A stretch of DNA of 6,322 nt from assembly GCA_024404735.1 (NCBI GenBank), contig JAKSPP010000084.1, positions 1-6,322 on the forward strand. Reading direction: 5' to 3'. Shown piece by piece: positions 5,385 to 6,322 of this stretch. Both the position numbers and the translations under genes were made by a program. This DNA comes from Oscillospiraceae bacterium (lineage in GTDB: Bacteria; Bacillota; Clostridia; Oscillospirales; Oscillospiraceae). Positions within the stretch are counted from its first letter, which is position 1. Each line of letters starts with the position of its first letter. Below the pieces are notes generated by a model that searched no databases, was not told the origin of the DNA, and was given only the letters and a program-made list of their open reading frames with translations.

Positions 5385-6269
5385 ATGTCAAAAGAAGAAG
5401 TGTTTCAGAAAAAAGCGTTTCGCATTTCCCGTGAATCAATCGTTGTAAACCTTTTCCTGTCGGTGTGCAAGCTGTTTGCGGGACTCATTGCAAATTCCGA
5501 TGCGATGATTTCCGATGCCGTTCACTCCGCATCCGATGTCTTCTCAACCTTTATCGTTATGATAGGCATCAAAATCTCCGGCAAGGAGGCGGATAAGGAG
5601 CACCCCTACGGCCATGAGCGCCTTGAGTGCGTTGCCTCCGTCTTACTTGCAATCACCCTTGCGGTTGTGGGTGTCGGAATAGGCTACAAGGCCGTCCTTT
5701 CCATGATAAACGGCACCTACGGCGATGCTCCCGTGCCCGGCATTCTCGCTCTGGTCGCATCCATTGTGTCCATTGCCGTAAAAGAGCTTATGTTCAGAAG
5801 AACAAGAAGGGTTGCAAAGGAAATCAATTCCTCTGCCCTTATGGCCGATGCCTGGCACCACAGAAGCGACGCTCTTTCCTCTGTGGGCGCTTTAATCGGT
5901 ATTGCAGGTGCCCGCCTGGGCGCCCGCATAATGGACCCTCTTGCTTCCGTAATCATCTGCGTATTTATTCTCAAGGCCGCATGGGACATCTTTGCCGATG
6001 CCGTTAACAAGATGGTTGACCATTCCTGTGATGAGGAGACAGAGGCAGCGATGCGTGAGGTTATCCTCGATACAAGAGGCGTTGAACATATTGATGAGCT
6101 TAAAACCCGCGTTTTCGGTGCAAGATGCTATGTTGAGGCGGAGATTGCCGCAGAGCCCTCCCTGACCCTTAACGATGCCCATGAGATTGCAGAGGCTGTC
6201 CATGATGCAATTGAGGATAAGTTCCCCAATGTAAAGCACTGCACAATCCACGTAAACCCCGCAGACTGA
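5385..6269 (+). CDS. Cation diffusion facilitator (CDF) family divalent metal exporter
   Basis: The 294 residues match the usual CDF length of about 290-300. The protein has six predicted membrane helices (about 17-36, 41-63, 83-105, 117-135, 165-183, 184-205) and a cytosolic ferredoxin-like C-terminal domain (about 208-291). It exchanges cytosolic divalent metal for protons. The transport site is visible as HxxxD in helix 2 (His47, Asp51, within SDAVHSASD) and HxxxD in helix 5 (His158, Asp162, within DAWHHRSD). HPYGHERLE (73-81) is the conserved loop after helix 2. The C-terminal domain ends KHCTIHVNP (284-292), carrying a histidine where YiiP has cytosolic zinc ligands. AGGAGG (5369-5374) lies 10 nt before the ATG. 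The upstream riboswitch points to Co/Ni or Fe export, whereas HxxxD in both helices is more typical of zinc-type CDFs, so the metal is unsettled. The right end (6270-6322) is AT-rich, and I see no terminator there. Confidence 0.94.
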   Translation: MSKEEVFQKKAFRISRESIVVNLFLSVCKLFAGLIANSDAMISDAVHSASDVFSTFIVMIGIKISGKEADKEHPYGHERLECVASVLLAITLAVVGVGIGYKAVLSMINGTYGDAPVPGILALVASIVSIAVKELMFRRTRRVAKEINSSALMADAWHHRSDALSSVGALIGIAGARLGARIMDPLASVIICVFILKAAWDIFADAVNKMVDHSCDEETEAAMREVILDTRGVEHIDELKTRVFGARCYVEAEIAAEPSLTLNDAHEIAEAVHDAIEDKFPNVKHCTIHVNPAD

Positions 6270-6322
6270 TTAAAACTCCATAATAAAAACGAATTAAAAG
6301 TATTAAAATAAACACCCCAAAT

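Noticed and set aside
4463..6269. Hemolysin III-like gene and CDF exporter as one metal-resistance operon
   Set aside because: They are adjacent and both have metal ligands, but each has its own promoter, and the intervening riboswitch terminator separates their control.

Overview
The window looks like ordinary chromosomal DNA from a low-to-mid GC anaerobic Firmicute, most likely a gut-type member of the Clostridia. This is inferred from the protein families present (an S11 D-Ala-D-Ala carboxypeptidase tail, a butyrate/4-hydroxybutyrate-type CoA-transferase, a polyferredoxin), strong AGGAGG-type ribosome binding sites, canonical sigma-A promoters with 17-bp spacers, and a NiCo-class riboswitch, a class known mainly from Clostridia and relatives. 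All six genes lie on the + strand. I see no mobile element, CRISPR array, tRNA or rRNA.

Layout. (1) Positions 1-589 are the 3' end of a gene that starts before the window. The reading frame is open from the left edge and reads like the C-terminus of a membrane-anchored D-alanyl-D-alanine carboxypeptidase, with an extra charged and proline-rich cytoplasmic tail. (2) Only 6 nt later comes a family-I CoA-transferase (596-1927), followed by a clear intrinsic terminator, so these two genes probably share a transcript. (3) After a 5' leader that can fold into several GC-rich hairpins, 2114-3715 encodes a polytopic membrane protein fused to a spermidine-synthase-like domain that lacks the classical aminopropyltransferase active-site residues. 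(4) A near-consensus promoter drives a compact 128-aa protein with four CxxCxxCxxxC motifs (3850-4236), closed by a strong terminator. (5) Another near-consensus promoter drives a hemolysin III/PAQR-family seven-helix membrane protein (4463-5140). (6) The 244-nt gap that follows holds a promoter, a NiCo (czcD-type) transition-metal riboswitch and a terminator hairpin that overlaps the aptamer. These control a cation diffusion facilitator (CDF) metal exporter (5385-6269).

How the parts work together. The clearest regulatory unit is promoter, riboswitch, terminator and CDF exporter. When the aptamer binds its metal, its P1 and P4 3' strands cannot join the terminator, so the efflux gene is expressed when intracellular Co/Ni (or, in later work, Fe) is high. 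The other genes have their own promoters or terminators and look like separate short transcription units. The best points for closer study are the expression platform of the riboswitch, the structured leader and altered active site of the spermidine-synthase-like protein, and the orphan four-cluster ferredoxin. I do not see a previously undescribed multi-gene system here.
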